Notes: generated by a model not told the origin, from the sequence alone. Shown: positions 1 through 12,495, counted from the first letter of the stretch. The stretch: 64,000 nt of DNA from Camillea tinctor (GCA_022578605.1 MU394087.1:62001-126000); one strand, 5' to 3'. Numbers and translations: made by a program.

Positions 1-2148
1 TGTGTGCTGCTCTGTAACCACTCGGCTGGGATAGCATGTGCGATGTTGCGCAACTCAACATCGCATAGCCCTAGGTATAGCGATAATCCAACTAAGCACG
101 CTGGTGGCAATAATGTCCAGAGATAATGGCGTAGGCTCCCACCAGAGGCGGTGCCTATGCCGCTGGACTTGATGGATATATTATAGAGGGTCACAAGGAC
201 TATGAGAAAGGCGAGAGTAAATACCAACCCAAGAGCCCGCGAAACTGGAAGTAGAGTCCATGGGCTATACCAGTGTATATTTGTCTGATGTGAATCTTCG
301 CATAGCCTTTCATCTCTCAAGATTTCCTTGTGTTCCATTTTACGAAATAAAAAGTGGGTAGGTATAGGGGTACTTCTGACTGATGAACAAGTGTCGTATA
401 ATAAGAACCTTTTACGATCCCGGAGATCGGAGTCATATCCAAGTGGCCACTATTACGTAGTTGGTCTAGGAAATCCCTTGATTTGGAGAGTAGGACAGCT
501 ATTCCTGCCAGAGTTTGTGGTTCTCGAGGCACGAAGCCATCCTTGGGAGCAGTTTGTGATAGCGATGGAAGCGTAAGGAGAATAGACAAGGCGAATAAAC
601 CAGCCATGGTTTGACATATAGATGTCTGAACCTCCAGCCGACTAAGTATTTGGGTCGCCGAACCATTGGTATGTCCTTGAATCGGATTGCGAAGATCATC
701 GTGAGCTGCAAGTGAAGCTTGTTGCGTATGGTACAATCGCATGACTAGCTCTAGTAGTGAAGGATTTAATAAATCCGAAGTCAATATACCATCCTGTTGA
801 AGTAGACTTAAACCCTCTTGGAAAGGAAGGATGGTAATGTTGCTAACCGAATTGCCTACAAAAAGTCCATCGCCTCCAAAGCGGATGACGTTCGATGCTG
901 GAATAAAAGTCGGTCCGAAATCCGTAATTTCTACGTTCGTCCTCCAGAGAAAGTCGAGCAAGGGCCCGTTGATTGACAATCTTTCACTGTTAGGTATATG
1001 CTCGGCTGAAAAAATGCCATCTTTGTACGAGACTGAAAACCGGCTGATCGGGAGTCTCGTCATGCAAAGGGATGTGGTTGAGTCATATCGGCTAATATTT
1101 CCATGTTCATACAGGGCTGATCAGGATATGACCGTTGACGCGAAGTACGATTTCCAAGCACCTGTAGAATCGACTTGATTCTCCCAGTAGTATGTTAGAT
1201 AGTACCCATTATCATTCACACACCTTCCGGTAGGTAAACTGTAATTTAATGTTGAATGAAGGAGGCTTGACGGTACTTCGTAGTCGATTTGGTTCTGTCC
1301 CAATTCGCCTATTAGCTGGGACACAGTGGCATTGGGAGATTCACAATCCATTTGGATTTCAACTCCATCAACAACTATACCCAGCTCGGTTACGTTATCT
1401 GCCGTTGGCAAAGTCTTCTCCACGTCGAATTTCTGCAGAGCTACCCCGGGCAGTGTAAAATTGGGATACGGGATACCAAAATTGCGTAAAGCTCTTCTAG
1501 CCATGTATGGGCGGGAGTCGGATAATAAAACATTAGGTTCAGGTGTCTGATGATAAAACTCATCCAATAGGTCTATTAACTCGATGCTGTTATGGAAAGT
1601 GACCTGGCTGGTAGAGAAAAGACCTGGTATCAATACGATTTGGATTCTCAGCAATATCGACGTGAAGATAGTCGAAAGGACCATGAAGTGTCTATTTTTC
1701 ACCGCAGCAATAATCGCCTTAGGTAGCCACATACTAGAGTAATCGAGGAGGACTGTTCGGGATGAATCATGATGCCAGTGGTTGGTTTGCATGTGTCCTT
1801 GTCCACGACCTAGTATGATCCATGGTGCATACCGGCAAGCCTGATATTCAACTCCAGTCCAGAAGGCCAGAACAACTGTGAGCACTATTTAAGAGTTAAC
1901 AGCGATTCTGCTTTCTTTTGGCTTAATGAGGACATACCAGAACCAGAAGTTGGACCCAGGGTCCATAAATACGAAATCCCTCCATTGACGCTTCCTAGAC
2001 CATTATGCTTCAAAAAAATGCTGTTAATTACTTCGAGGACTATAATTCCACACATAAATATTATGTTGAAGAAAACGATGACACGCCTTCTAAGGTAACT
2101 CGGTCTCCACCCATGGGATATAGGACGTTGAATAGACGGATGTTGCAC
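1..2148 (-). CDS. DUF3433-type multi-pass membrane protein, 3' end off window, one in-frame stop
   Basis: Visible exons run 2148-1938, 1884-344 and 284 to beyond base 1. The introns are 53 bp (GTATGT...TAG) and 59 bp (GTAAAA...CAG), and phases agree at both junctions. The protein looks like the fungal DUF3433 family: a W-R-P motif before a hydrophobic helix, then a YLWTLGPT segment continuing after splicing into VLTVVLAFWTGVEYQA. The pattern recurs in the last exon (SPWTLLPVSRALGL, then HYLWTLLPP), the two-fold layout usual for the family. Function is unknown; an integral membrane protein is inferred. The reading frame is interrupted by TGA at 1121-1123, with the same frame open on both sides, so this may be a pseudogene or may use a 45-bp in-frame intron (GTGCTT...CAG) there. 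The 5' end is not resolved: the frame opens after two stops without an ATG, and an upstream exon ending in A before the TAG acceptor would create one. Confidence 0.7.
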
Positions 2149-4056
2149 TACGTGTTATTAGGCTCGTTGATCACTAATGTTTCGTCGTCTTCTCTGTCTG
2201 AAATATCAATCGATTCAAGTAGTCCCGTGGTTGGACACTGTCTGTTCGCATGGGTCATCGTTAGGCTTGACGGGGGGGGGGGATGTAATCAGGGAAGCAG
2301 ACAATCGCCCTTGATCAATCTCACGTTCTTCGTTTCTATAGTCCATAGATTTCACTAGAAGAAGGGAATGAGATTCATCCTTGAATATAAGAGTGCTAAA
2401 ATATGGTTGGCTTGTATGAAAACCATACCTGAAAGAACCATTGGTAATCCCCTGGTTTAACTGCTAGGTTTGCCTGAGTCTCTCTGGTGATATGCTACTG
2501 AATAAATGAATATGTTCAAGTCGAATATTCTAAGTCGGATAAGTCCTTGTTCAATATGTATATTGATTCATATTTTCAGCGGATACATAAACCGTACTTG
2601 TAATAAATATTAAATGCGACTTTTCCCCCTACATGCTTGGTTCTATCATTACTTAAATACTTTCGGTATGTCGTGATTAACATGATTATAATATTTACTG
2701 TGACAGCACTTATTACTATATTTGGTTTGAAGTTTCTTAAAAGGGGCCACGATCACGAGGGGACGGTTACACGACTTATACTATTACTACCTTAGAGTCT
2801 TGGAGTAAGACAATAACATACTGGTTACTTACATATTTCATGTCGTGTCTATCAGTCGTAGAGATTGGGGGCCTCTCGCTTAAACATAAGCCAATGAGGA
2901 ATATTCAAAAGCTACCTAGGTAGGTACGGCCAAGGACTGATTCTATTCCAAGAATAGTAGCTGACGAGACCAACTAACAGGCAGCAATAAGGGTTTGTAT
3001 AGACGACCGACTAGGCCCTATCATGACACCGGAGGTAACTCTGTCATGGCAGCAGCCATCCATGAAGCTCGATGCTTCAGCCTCCTCTAGGGTCTTAGTC
3101 TAAGTTCCTCTTTATGTATACTCCGTATATAAAGGCCCCCTGGCCCCCGTGACGTTGGGGGTATCGGACCACCAATTCCACTAGACCAATGGCGCGTAAT
3201 GGCTATCTGATAAAAGGATATCGGAATTTCATAGCCGACCGCTATAGAATCTATGGTAGTACATATTGAACTGGGGATGGGGATGGGGATACCCCTTACT
3301 CTTAGCTGCATGAGGCTGTGAGAGACTAATACCTATATAATTCTCAGTTGGTTAAAGCAACTTGGAAGGGTTCCTGGTTTCTAAAGTCCCTACAATAATA
3401 TTTAAACTATAAGAGCAAAGAGGCATTGCTTACGTACTGGGTGTTGTATTTTTTTTTTTTTTTTAAAAAAAACCTGTCTAGCTTCCCGATCGTTACCTCG
3501 TACCGGCCGTATTAGATAGTGTAATTGCTGGATCCCGAGGAAGCTGCCAGCTTATATTTCTGCAATGGGGGGTTGATGCTTGTGACAAAAGCTCGATGAT
3601 TGGCTCTCCAGAGAGATCAAGCTAAGGAGCGGGTCTCTCCAAACGAAAAGGACCAATGATAGGCAGTTTGTCCCTTCTTAGGGCAGTTCACCCCGCCCTG
3701 TGACGCCGAAACTCAACACATGACGAAGTGGAAAAGAAGCGATCAGGGAACCCCGCCAAAACTTTAACATCTCAACAATACTTTATATATATCTCTTTTC
3801 TACCTTTACTTTTTATTTGACCCATAATTTTGGTCTAACATTCAACCTCCCCCTGAATAACATATCAGAAGTAAGTCGTGTATTTATTTTTAATATACCC
3901 AAACCAGTTACGTCTCTCTACCTGTCTTATACCTAGGTATATATAATAAATATATGGGTTACCTTAACCATACGTGCATTGCACATATTTACTTAGGAAC
4001 AAGTAATAAAAAGAAACCTCACTAACAAAGACAAAAAAGGTTAACATCCCATCAAA
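2149..4056. other. Intergenic, AT-rich, no gene seen
   Basis: No convincing coding frame. It holds a run of nine or more G near 2273-2282, an AT-rich stretch at 2500-2700, a T16-A8 homopolymer junction at 3449-3472, a perfect TACCTAGGTA palindrome at 3930-3939, and an AT-rich leader before the acyl-CoA-binding protein gene. The right end is presumably that gene's promoter. Confidence 0.6.
3449..3472. repeat. T16-A8 homopolymer junction
   Basis: Sixteen T followed directly by eight A, a self-complementary homopolymer tract in a noncoding region. Length is likely to vary between strains. Confidence 0.9.
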
Positions 4057-4549
4057 ATGGTCACCATCACCCCCGAATTCGAGAAGGCTCAGAAGGAGTC
4101 GCGCCAGCTCGTCAGCAAGCCCAACACCGACGACCTGCTCGAGATCTACGGTACATCATCTGCCCCGCCCCCTCTCCCCACACCATACTATATGACCATT
4201 CACGGTAATAATACTATGCGAAACATAGTAGCTAACACCAAGAACCAATGCAGCTCTCTTCAAGGTTGGAAATGGCGAGGACATCACCAAGGCCGAGAAG
4301 CCCGGCATGTTCGACATGAAGGTACCGTTTGCCGTCGATAACCCCTGCTTCCTACCCCCCACCGACTAACCCGTATTTCTTGGCGACGAACAGGGAAAGT
4401 ACAAGCAGACCGCGTGGCAGAAGCTCGTCGACGAGGGCGTGACCCCCGAGCAGGCCCAGGAGCGCTACGTCAAGAAGATCGAGGCCATGAAGGAGACGTA
4501 CGGCTTCGACGCGAACAAGGAGCCCGAGGCCGTCGCCAGCCGCAGCTAG
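4057..4549 (+). CDS. ACB1: Acyl-CoA-binding protein (ACBP), three exons
   Basis: Exons 4057-4150, 4254-4321 and 4394-4549 give 105 aa. Introns are 103 bp (GTACAT...GCAG) and 72 bp (GTACCG...ACAG), both with CTAAC branch sites (near 4231 and 4365). The product is a single four-helix ACBP domain: an N-terminal FEKAQKESRQL helix, the KPGMFDMKGKYKQTAWQKL segment that carries the conserved Lys/Tyr/Trp residues of the acyl-CoA pocket, and a C-terminal helix around YVKKIEAMKETYG. ACBPs bind medium- and long-chain acyl-CoA esters in the cytosol and deliver them to lipid synthesis and beta-oxidation. Length is slightly above the 86-92 aa of minimal ACBPs because of a short C-terminal tail. The start is the only ATG that fits, in a purine-rich context. 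Confidence 0.95.
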
Positions 4550-5264
4550 ACGGATCGAAAAGCGTATCTTCGGTTTTAGTGGCGGGCTTTATGGAGTTTC
4601 CCTCTACATTGGATGTTTGCTGTTCTTCGGGACACCCGTATCGTTGAATTATGCCCCCACGCACATATGAGATGTGGACGAGTAGGAGAGAAATAGAAGG
4701 GGGGGTTAGGGAGGGAGAGAGTACATGTATACCTATAACCAAATCAAGAGAGCCCCATCGGAGCTCTACTTGCGTATTCTGGGCAGACACCCGGAAATGT
4801 TGATCTAGACTATTCCCCCTAAACTAGCTTTGCCCCCCTTTTCTTTTCTAGAGGGGGAAGCCTAGCTCCGAAGAGAATAAAATAAATCAACAAGAGCAAT
4901 AAGAAAAATCTAGAAAAGAGGGAATCGATCAAACTAACATGGGCATTGATCTTCGCCAATCAATCAGCTAGGTACCCAGTAAAAGGTTTTAAGGGGTAGC
5001 GAGAGAGGTATCCTGACGTGGGTATTCAATGTAAGTAACTGCGTAGCCTCCATCAATCTGTTACCTATATGGATTGTGCGTATGTGTGTGTGGGTGGGTG
5101 TGTGTGGCAAAAAGGGGGGGCTCTTTGATTGAACAACAAACCACTTCTTGTGTGTCTATATACATGTGCGCATATATACAAAAGGGGGCTTCCTATAAGC
5201 CATCTACTAGCTATCAAGCACCCCCAACGATAATAATAAGGGGTCAACAGGTAAAAAAAAAAAA
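4550..5264. other. Intergenic between convergent ACBP and Tdp1-like genes
   Basis: Holds the two 3' untranslated regions. A GT/GGGT-rich simple stretch lies at about 5080-5107, and a run of A at about 5252-5264 lies just beyond the Tdp1-like stop codon. No gene seen. Confidence 0.6.
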
Positions 5265-7350
5265 TCAATGGTACGTTTTAGTCCCGGCTTTTTGATCTTC
5301 TTCGTCTCCAAACGTCCATCTGCCGTTGACTTGCATGTTAAGACCACTCCACGTATTCCCGAACGCGTCGGGCTCCGTGTACGTCCGCTCCACAGCCCAG
5401 GGCATCTCGGTCTGCCTGTACCTCATCAGGGGGAGGCTAAACGGCATCCTGAGCCCGACCAGGGGGCCCTTCTCCCCCTCCACATCGTCCCCTGCGCCTC
5501 CCTCTTCCTCGCAGGGCACATCCGTCTTGAACGTGGCCACCATCTCGGTGCTTTCCTGGCGGCGCCGCATGAGCTCCGCGATATCCTCGATGTCCATGTT
5601 CGGGTCGACGATGTCGTCGGCCCCCGGCGCGAACAGCCCCGGCCACACCATCACCCCCAGCTCCCAGTTCACCAGCTCCACGCGCTGCTGCACGTTGAGC
5701 TTGCCGCCCCACGACTGCGGCGAGAGCGAGGCCGAGGTCAGCAGCGCCCAGTCGATGGTGGGCCGGTCCGCGCGCGTGCCGTCCCGGAAGCGGATGTACA
5801 TCCGCAGGTGCGGCGCCGCGCGGTTGCGGCCTGCGTCTTTGTCTGTTAGGAGGGGGGAGTGGGGGGAGAATTTCTTCTCGCCGACGGTTCTGGTTACTGT
5901 TTTTATTTAACCGGGAGAGCGGGGGCGAGTTGATTTATATTAGTTACGGTTTTTCTTTTTCTTTCAGGGTTTGTCACTTTGTCTTGGAAGGTAAGGGGAA
6001 AAGGGGGAAGGAGGGGCAAAGGGAAGAGGAGGGTTGGCAGCAAGAGAGAACTCCCGATTGGAACTTACAGACTCCCTTCTCAGCGTCATTGGCCCAATGG
6101 TATAGGTAAGGTTTTAGGTATTCCAGCTGCTTCTGCGCTCTCATGGACATGGTCCTCGTGTAGATCGATTTGCCGGACTCGTAGCCGTCCAGCGAGAGGC
6201 GTACCTCGTCCGCCGTGGGGAACAATATCCTGAACAGGGGCTCGGGCTGCCCGGGGTATCTCAGACGTTGAAAATAAGGAAAGTCCGCCAAGGGATTGGA
6301 TCTGCTACAAGATAATCTAGCGTAGAGGAACCTCAGCCACGCATCATCGGCGCCGATTGCCGGGATTGCCGGGCTTTGGATGACGATCTCGGTCAACTTG
6401 TTGGTCTCGGCCGGGATGGCCTCTAGCACGTTACATAGCGCAGGCCATCCCCAGCGCGTCCCAACGGTAGTTCTGGGCTCAAAGGGTAATCTCCCGGGAA
6501 TGGTGGCCACGAGGGCGGCACGGATAGCTGAGAAGTCGGTCTCTTCGAGTGACTCGATGAGAGCTTTGCAGACATTCCACCGGGCATTGTACGTTCGTAA
6601 ATAATTCAGGAGATCGACCTTGAATCTGGCTCCGGTACCAATCTTCCCTCCATCCCCCTTGGGGGGTTTTTCAAACCACCCGTATAAGTATCTGGGTAGC
6701 CGTGGGGATATCCAGAGGGCATTCGTCATGGTGGTCCAGTCCTTGGGGATCATGTTGGCTGTGTGGATGATAATCTGGGCCGTTCCGTCGTAGCGAAACA
6801 GGACCAACAGCTTGGAATTGTGAGAGCCATACTTCTGGGGCATAAAGGCTATATGGAGTTTGACATTGGCCCATCTGGCGGCCTGCTTCTCGAGGGCTAC
6901 CCGCTCAATACCCTCTTCATGCCAGAAACCGTGGACTATGTTGACCTTTACCATAGCTCTTGTCTCTTTGGGGAAATGATTCATCATAAATTTTACATCG
7001 TGCAAGTAGTTGAAGCTCCAGCACTCTACGATGTTGGGGTCATCGAGAAGATCTTTAAGCTCGACGGTGGACAAGTTGTCCTGCGGGGGTAGATCTTTTA
7101 CGGAGGTGAGCCGAAAAGGCGACGACACCTTGACGCGTTCCTGCGAGATATACCTCTTTCCAAGCAAGCTTGTGGGTTTGGAAAGAGACGCCCTGTCCAT
7201 AGGCGAGGATTGGCGACCTGACCTAGTCAGCCCATGGTATAAGGACCATGTTGATGTTGAATATTGCTGGTGTCCAACATGACGAGCACACAAAGTCTTC
7301 AGGCATGGGTGACACTTGGCCGGCCTCTTAAGTGCACAAAGTGTACGCAT
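5265..7350 (-). CDS. Tyrosyl-DNA phosphodiesterase 1-like protein with altered HKN motifs
   Basis: Exons 7350-6069 and 5830-5265 are joined over a 238-bp intron (GTAAGT...GCAG, phase 1), giving 615 aa. Overall similarity is to Tdp1, a phospholipase-D superfamily enzyme that removes stalled topoisomerase I from DNA 3' ends: LTSVKDLPP start of the domain, ECWSFNYLHD, the first HxK block around residue 177, IIIHTANMIPKDW, a YLRTYNARWN segment, and the second block near residue 435 followed by IDWALLTSASLSPQSWGG. In the first block the residue matching the nucleophilic His is Asn178 (S-H-N-S-K). In the second, the catalytic Lys is Arg437 (P-H-L-R), and the Asn of the TSANLS motif is Ser462. The protein is therefore probably catalytically weak or inactive. 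The first ATG was chosen; Met51 is an alternative start, since the first 50 residues resemble no Tdp1 domain. Confidence 0.85.
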
Positions 7351-8626
7351 AGGTACAGATTTGAGGTCTGGAGCCGGTAATCATGTAAGTGCAGCTGTAA
7401 GGTAAGGTTAGTAAAGGGATAAGAAATAAATATACTCTTCTTTTAGTGATACTTTCATTTGGGTGTGGCTGTGGCTATATGGGCACTTACATATAGGTAC
7501 TAATAAGTAAGAAGGTTATGTACTTAAAAGGTAAACTACCAGTGACGATTTCTAGGTGAGTTTTTTCTCTACCAACTAGACCCGACCCGATAGCAATCTG
7601 TCGGCCCGGCCAAAAATAAAACAGAGAACTCTACTCACTGTGAACTTACAGGGATATGAATATCAATCAATCAATCACTATCAGCTTATGTAAGTGATGC
7701 AAGTCAAATACCCGACCTATTATAAGGACCAATCGCGTGTTATTCAATTCCATCGTCACAAACCTATAAGGACTTGTCATTCGAAATATCAGCAATAAAC
7801 CTAACCTACATACATACAATCATCTCGGAGACTTTTATACAATGGACTTGGTTCAATTCGGGAAAGGTTAGTCATCTATAGACTATAGACCGCGATGCCG
7901 ATAGACTGAAAAACAGTTACAGTTATATGAATGACTAAAATTACCTCAAGGGTCGGCCTGGGGGAACACTAAACCCCATGGACCCAAAGACGGGACATAC
8001 CTCTCGTATCCAAGGTCTACCTAGCTTCTATTTTTAAAGCCTCAAGCAAGACCCATCGAACCTCACGGTACAGACGCTCAAACCTCTACCATATTAGTAT
8101 AGTGGTGTACGGAGGACAATACACTGTTAACTGGTCCATTTTGCGTGTTGCCAAGACAACAAAATACCAGCACAAAAGACCAAAATGATTGTTCATGGCT
8201 ATCGTGAACGTCAGATACACTGATGGTAGACCATCTAGAACACATGGTTAGGGTTACATAACCAGGTTCGCAGCCCAGTTTCCCGGCACCACCCAGCAGA
8301 ATGGGGAGAACAAGGGGATCCGTTGCCTCATGCCATTATGGGTCGCCCTAGCGGATATGCTAGGCCAAGGCATGGCAGGGTTCTGGTACCTGACAGGTTC
8401 ATGCAATGATCAGCTATACCTTGTTTTCCTATGGGCCAGCGCCAATAGCTCCTCCGAGCACTCCGGATGCTTGGGGCTAGGGGGCAAGGTATAAAAGATC
8501 ACATATGCCTTCAAGCGTCAACATCAATCATCACTGCCATCACCATCATCGGCATCACCTCCTTCTTTATTATACCTAGCTCTCTTTATCAACTCCCATT
8601 CGCTCTTTGACACACGCTCTCTCAAC
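7351..8626. other. Divergent intergenic region, Tdp1-like / hydrolase
   Basis: Contains both promoters. A TATA box for the hydrolase lies at 8490-8497. The rest is AT-rich with no coding frame I can support. Confidence 0.6.
8490..8497 (+). promoter_or_regulatory. TATA box of the alpha/beta hydrolase gene
   Basis: TATAAAAG lies 130 bp upstream of the ATG at 8627, followed by a CA/TC-rich leader with repeated CATCA units. A clear TATA suggests a regulated rather than constitutive gene. Confidence 0.6.
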
Positions 8627-9520
8627 ATGGTGCAAATACCGTCAGTCATCTCCTATCTTGCCTTGCACGCTTTGCTCGGAATCAAAGGCACCCAGGGCCG
8701 CACAATTCCTCGACAAGACAAGCCCGTCTGGGAAACTCTGCCAGCAACTCCAGCTCTGCCTTCGCCTATCAGCGATGTCAGAATTGCTGCAGACGGCGTT
8801 GAGCTCTGGATGCAGAAGTACAACGAGGATGCTAGCCAGACACCCCTCGTCTTCGACCACGGCGGTCTGGGCTACTCTGCCTACTTTGGCGATGTTCTTA
8901 GCCGTCTGATCGCGAAGGGACACTATGTCATTGCAGTCGACCGCCGCGGCCACGGTCGTAGCACCTTCAAGGATGATGATGTCTTTACCTTCGATATGTT
9001 TGCCAGCAACATCTACGAGCAGCTCAAGTCTGCCGGAGTTGGCCAGTACAACGTGGTTGGCTGGTCTGATGGTGGCGCGACCACCATCTCGGCGCTCTTG
9101 AACAGCACCATCTCGCCCACTATTGAGAAGGCCTTCCTCTTTGGCACTTTCATGGTCCCTGAGGACTCAAACTCGACTTTCCCGAATACAGACATTTACT
9201 CCCAGTTTGTGTCCCGATGCGCGCAGGAGTACAGCGAACTCCAGCCGAACGCCAACTTTTCCTTGTTTGCAAACAAGGTGGGAACCCTAGAGGCCACTCT
9301 ACCACAGTTTACCACTGCGCAGCTAGGTACCATCAGCGGCTCCAGGGTACGCATTGCGGGAGCGGAGTACGACGAAGCTGTGAACCTGGACGTCCCTGAC
9401 AAGCTGCATGCCGCCATTCCTGGAAGCAGTCTGGTTATTCTGAAGAACGTCAGCCACTTTGCGCCGCTACAGGACCCCGATCAGTTTACTACAGCTGTAG
9501 AAGACTTCTTTTATGCATAA
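8627..9520 (+). CDS. Alpha/beta hydrolase, probably secreted, intronless
   Basis: 297 aa in one exon. An N-terminal hydrophobic stretch (residues about 6-19) followed by GTQG looks like a signal peptide. The alpha/beta-hydrolase fold is clear: FDHGGLG oxyanion-type loop (residues 77-83), AVDRRGHGRS (103-112), nucleophile elbow G-W-S-D-G with Ser147, acid residue probably Asp249 (GAEYDEAV), and catalytic His277 in NVSHFAPLQDP. Several N-x-S/T sites fit secretion. The substrate cannot be told; family members include esterases, haloperoxidase-like hydrolases and lactonases. A good TATA box precedes it. The ATG at 8627 (CAACATGG) is the first in frame. Confidence 0.85.
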   Translation: MVQIPSVISYLALHALLGIKGTQGRTIPRQDKPVWETLPATPALPSPISDVRIAADGVELWMQKYNEDASQTPLVFDHGGLGYSAYFGDVLSRLIAKGHYVIAVDRRGHGRSTFKDDDVFTFDMFASNIYEQLKSAGVGQYNVVGWSDGGATTISALLNSTISPTIEKAFLFGTFMVPEDSNSTFPNTDIYSQFVSRCAQEYSELQPNANFSLFANKVGTLEATLPQFTTAQLGTISGSRVRIAGAEYDEAVNLDVPDKLHAAIPGSSLVILKNVSHFAPLQDPDQFTTAVEDFFYA

Positions 9521-10788
9521 ATAGAGTAGTAACATATAGCTAGAGGATGTGAAGTAACCCAAGAGTTTGCCATTTACTAAGCTCATGCAAATAAAAGAAG
9601 CTATCAAACAGGAATCCGTGCTGCTCCACGAGGGAAATCCAGTGATCGTCCGTGAATGATAATCAAAGCAGATACCCGCATGTCAAATGATCGTAGGCGG
9701 TTATATTTAGTTTCTCTTCGGCTCCATATCCCAGTCCTATGCTTTAAAACTCCCCACCGATCTGTTTAACTGTCTTGAGAAGCGATATCCCCTGCTCCTA
9801 TAAGGTCTCAGAAAAGGGTAAGGTATCCGAACTTATAGAACCGTCTCGAAAAAAAAGTATAGGTCTACTATTTGTTTCATAAATGCGAGAACGAGGATGA
9901 GAAAAATTAGCTGCACAAAGTAGGATTAGAAGTTATAGACAATACGTTGAATTTTGCAAACGTAGATGAGATGATAAGCATTTCGGCGATTTTAGTTAGG
10001 CCAGAAAGGGGGGCTCATAATTAATATTTGGACCTGAAGTAGTCAGTATATCGGTGAGAAATGTATGTACGTGGCCTCCCAGTTTCTGTCCTCAGATAAA
10101 TTACAATTAGATGGCCCCCAAAGCCTCCCTGATTTACATAAATAGCGGGAAGAAAAGGGGAGAACGCAGTTTAAATGTATATTGAGCATCACACAGTAAT
10201 CATACCTTCAGCCTTATACCATAAAAGCAGGTTTCCTAGTTTGATATGCTGTTCTAGAACGCAAACTATACTCAACAGGTCCCTATTTGACTTGTCATCA
10301 ACCCTGCTTTGCATAGCATATGCACTCCTTAACCAGGTCCGTCAGATTTGACATGGATCGGTAGGGGTGACTAAGACACACATACAAACTTTGCATATAC
10401 TACCTATCTCAGACATGAATTTCCCCTCTCGATCGAGAACTTGGCGTAATAATGACTATTATGATTGGATGGTGAGGCCAGGTCTAATGTCTAGGCAAGT
10501 AGGTAGGTTAGTCAAGGACCTATACGTCTAAGTTGACGACATGCTTCATAATTACTGGAAGATATATATATTATATGCTCATTCATATTTTCCATTTTGT
10601 TCACAGTACACGCCTCCTATTCACACGTAGGAAATACATGAATGATGGCACCTAGTTGACTAAGGATCAATCTCCGTCCATATAAAAGAAAACCGCATAC
10701 ACACTATCCACGCCAACACGCCTCTTGGTTCATCATGTCATTATTTCCTTTCCCCGTACAGTATATCACTACCATAGAAATCTCCTAT
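9521..10788. other. Intergenic between convergent hydrolase and P450 genes
   Basis: AT-rich, with 3' untranslated regions at both ends. No coding frame or element recognised. Confidence 0.55.
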
Positions 10789-12495
10789 TCACTCCGTCTT
10801 CCGGGGGTGGAACCGCACCATCATCTTCGGCTTTGTCCAGAGGATGTAAAAGCGGACATCGCGCCACCAGTCGAGGTCCTTGTTGACGAGCTCCATGTCG
10901 AAAGCGTAGACCATCTTAGCGAGGGTGACGCGGATCTCCATATAAGCTAGATTGACGCCGATGCAGGCGCGGGGGCCGATAGAGAAAGGCCGGCTGGCCT
11001 CCTTGTTGTCGCCGAAGCCCGGGTCGAGCCAGCGCTCGGGCTTGAACTCCCACGGCTGCTGGAAGTTGCGGCTGTCGTGCGTCGTCGCGAACATATCGGT
11101 CGCCACCAGCGTGCCCTCGGGGATCCAGTGCCCGTCAATAGTTGCGCCTGGCGAGACGCGCTGGAGGCCGCTCGCCGCGGGCGGAAATAGACGCAGCCCC
11201 TCCTCGACGACAGCGCGGAGGTAGGGAAGGTGGTTCGTCGCGTCGCCGGTGATCTCGTCGGGGGAGGAGAAGGCAGAGCGGACCTCCCGCTGCAATTTCT
11301 CGAGGACTTCGGGCGTCTTCAGGAGGAAATACGTGGTGCCGGAGAGGAGTGTGGACGTGGTCTCGGAGCCGGCTACGGTCAAAACGATGGATTGAGTTCG
11401 CAGCTGGCCCAGGGTGAAGTTTCCCTTGCGGAGGATGTGGGCAAAGAAGTCTTCTCGGTCTCTGTTCCCGCCTTGCTTGATCCTCTTTTGCAGTTTCTCG
11501 TCGGTAAGTTTCCTGTGCGTCTTGAAGTGCTCCTTGGCGTCCTTGAGCATAATGAACGGCAGCATAAGCTTCAAGGCAAAGATTCGTTTCGCTGCCATCG
11601 AGACCATGGCAAAATACGTCGCATCCAGGATCAGAGAGATCCAGAAGTTGGGCTTCCCTTCGACCACGGCGTTAAAGGGCTCGCCAAATGTTAGATCACC
11701 TGCGGTTTAATAATCATTAGCCTACGCAACTATTTATTCGATATGCCAACCCTCTTTCTACAAAGATAGATTACCACGATGAACCCGTAACATACCAATG
11801 ACATCGAACGTAATCCAATTGAAAGCCTCTGAAAGGTTGATTCCTTCGGTCCCCGGAGCACCTAACTTTCCCAACTGCTCGATGAACAGGGTCACATACT
11901 TCTGAACGACATATTCATCGTCTCGTAGAGATTTTGAACTGAAAGCGTGAGATAACGATTTTCGCTGCATCGAGTGATCCAAAGGGTCTGTTGTATGCAC
12001 AATACTTGGCTCCGGTTCTGGCCTTTGATACCAAGGACCTTTCAGGAATGCTTTTCTATCCTTGTTTGCGTGGTTATAAATTTCCTTATAGGTCTCCGGG
12101 TTCGCGAAGCTCAACTCGTTAGGTGAGGTCCTGAGGACGTCGCCGTACTTCGCATGCATCTCTTGCATAATAAAGGGGTAACGCCCACTTGTCAACGCTC
12201 TAGCGTACCATAACTTTGAAGCTCTAGTCAGTATTATCTTCGAGGATGATCTCATTATCAAGCTCAACTCACCTCACTAATCGCTGCCAGCTTCGGGCCC
12301 GGAAACTTAGCTAGTGGGTGAAAAGTCAGCCTGTAGATAGACAACCCGACGAGATACGATATAGTCTATTTTCAGTTAACTATATCCTTTTTCACTCTTC
12401 TTCAAAACACTTACAAAAACAGACACGGCGGCAAGTATCTGCAGCGTAATGCCTTGTGGCACCGACGCTAGGGGTCTTGTCAGATCCAGCTCCAT
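10789..12495 (-). CDS. Cytochrome P450 monooxygenase, four exons
   Basis: Exons 12495-12415, 12365-12273, 12213-11796 and 11699-10789 give 500 aa. Introns are 49, 59 and 96 bp, phases 0, 0 and 1. An N-terminal membrane anchor spans the first intron ([12 protein letters not shown] then TISYLVGLS), then the proline-rich hinge [14 protein letters not shown]. Residues 307-313 are the I-helix oxygen-activation motif AGSETTS, residues 364-367 the ExxR (EGLR), and [10 protein letters not shown] carries the heme-ligand Cys443. It is an ER-bound class II P450 that needs cytochrome P450 reductase. The hinge and I-helix context resemble fungal CYP65/isotrichodermin-hydroxylase-like families, but the substrate is unknown. 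No biosynthetic core gene is adjacent, so a cluster role is not supported. Confidence 0.92.
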
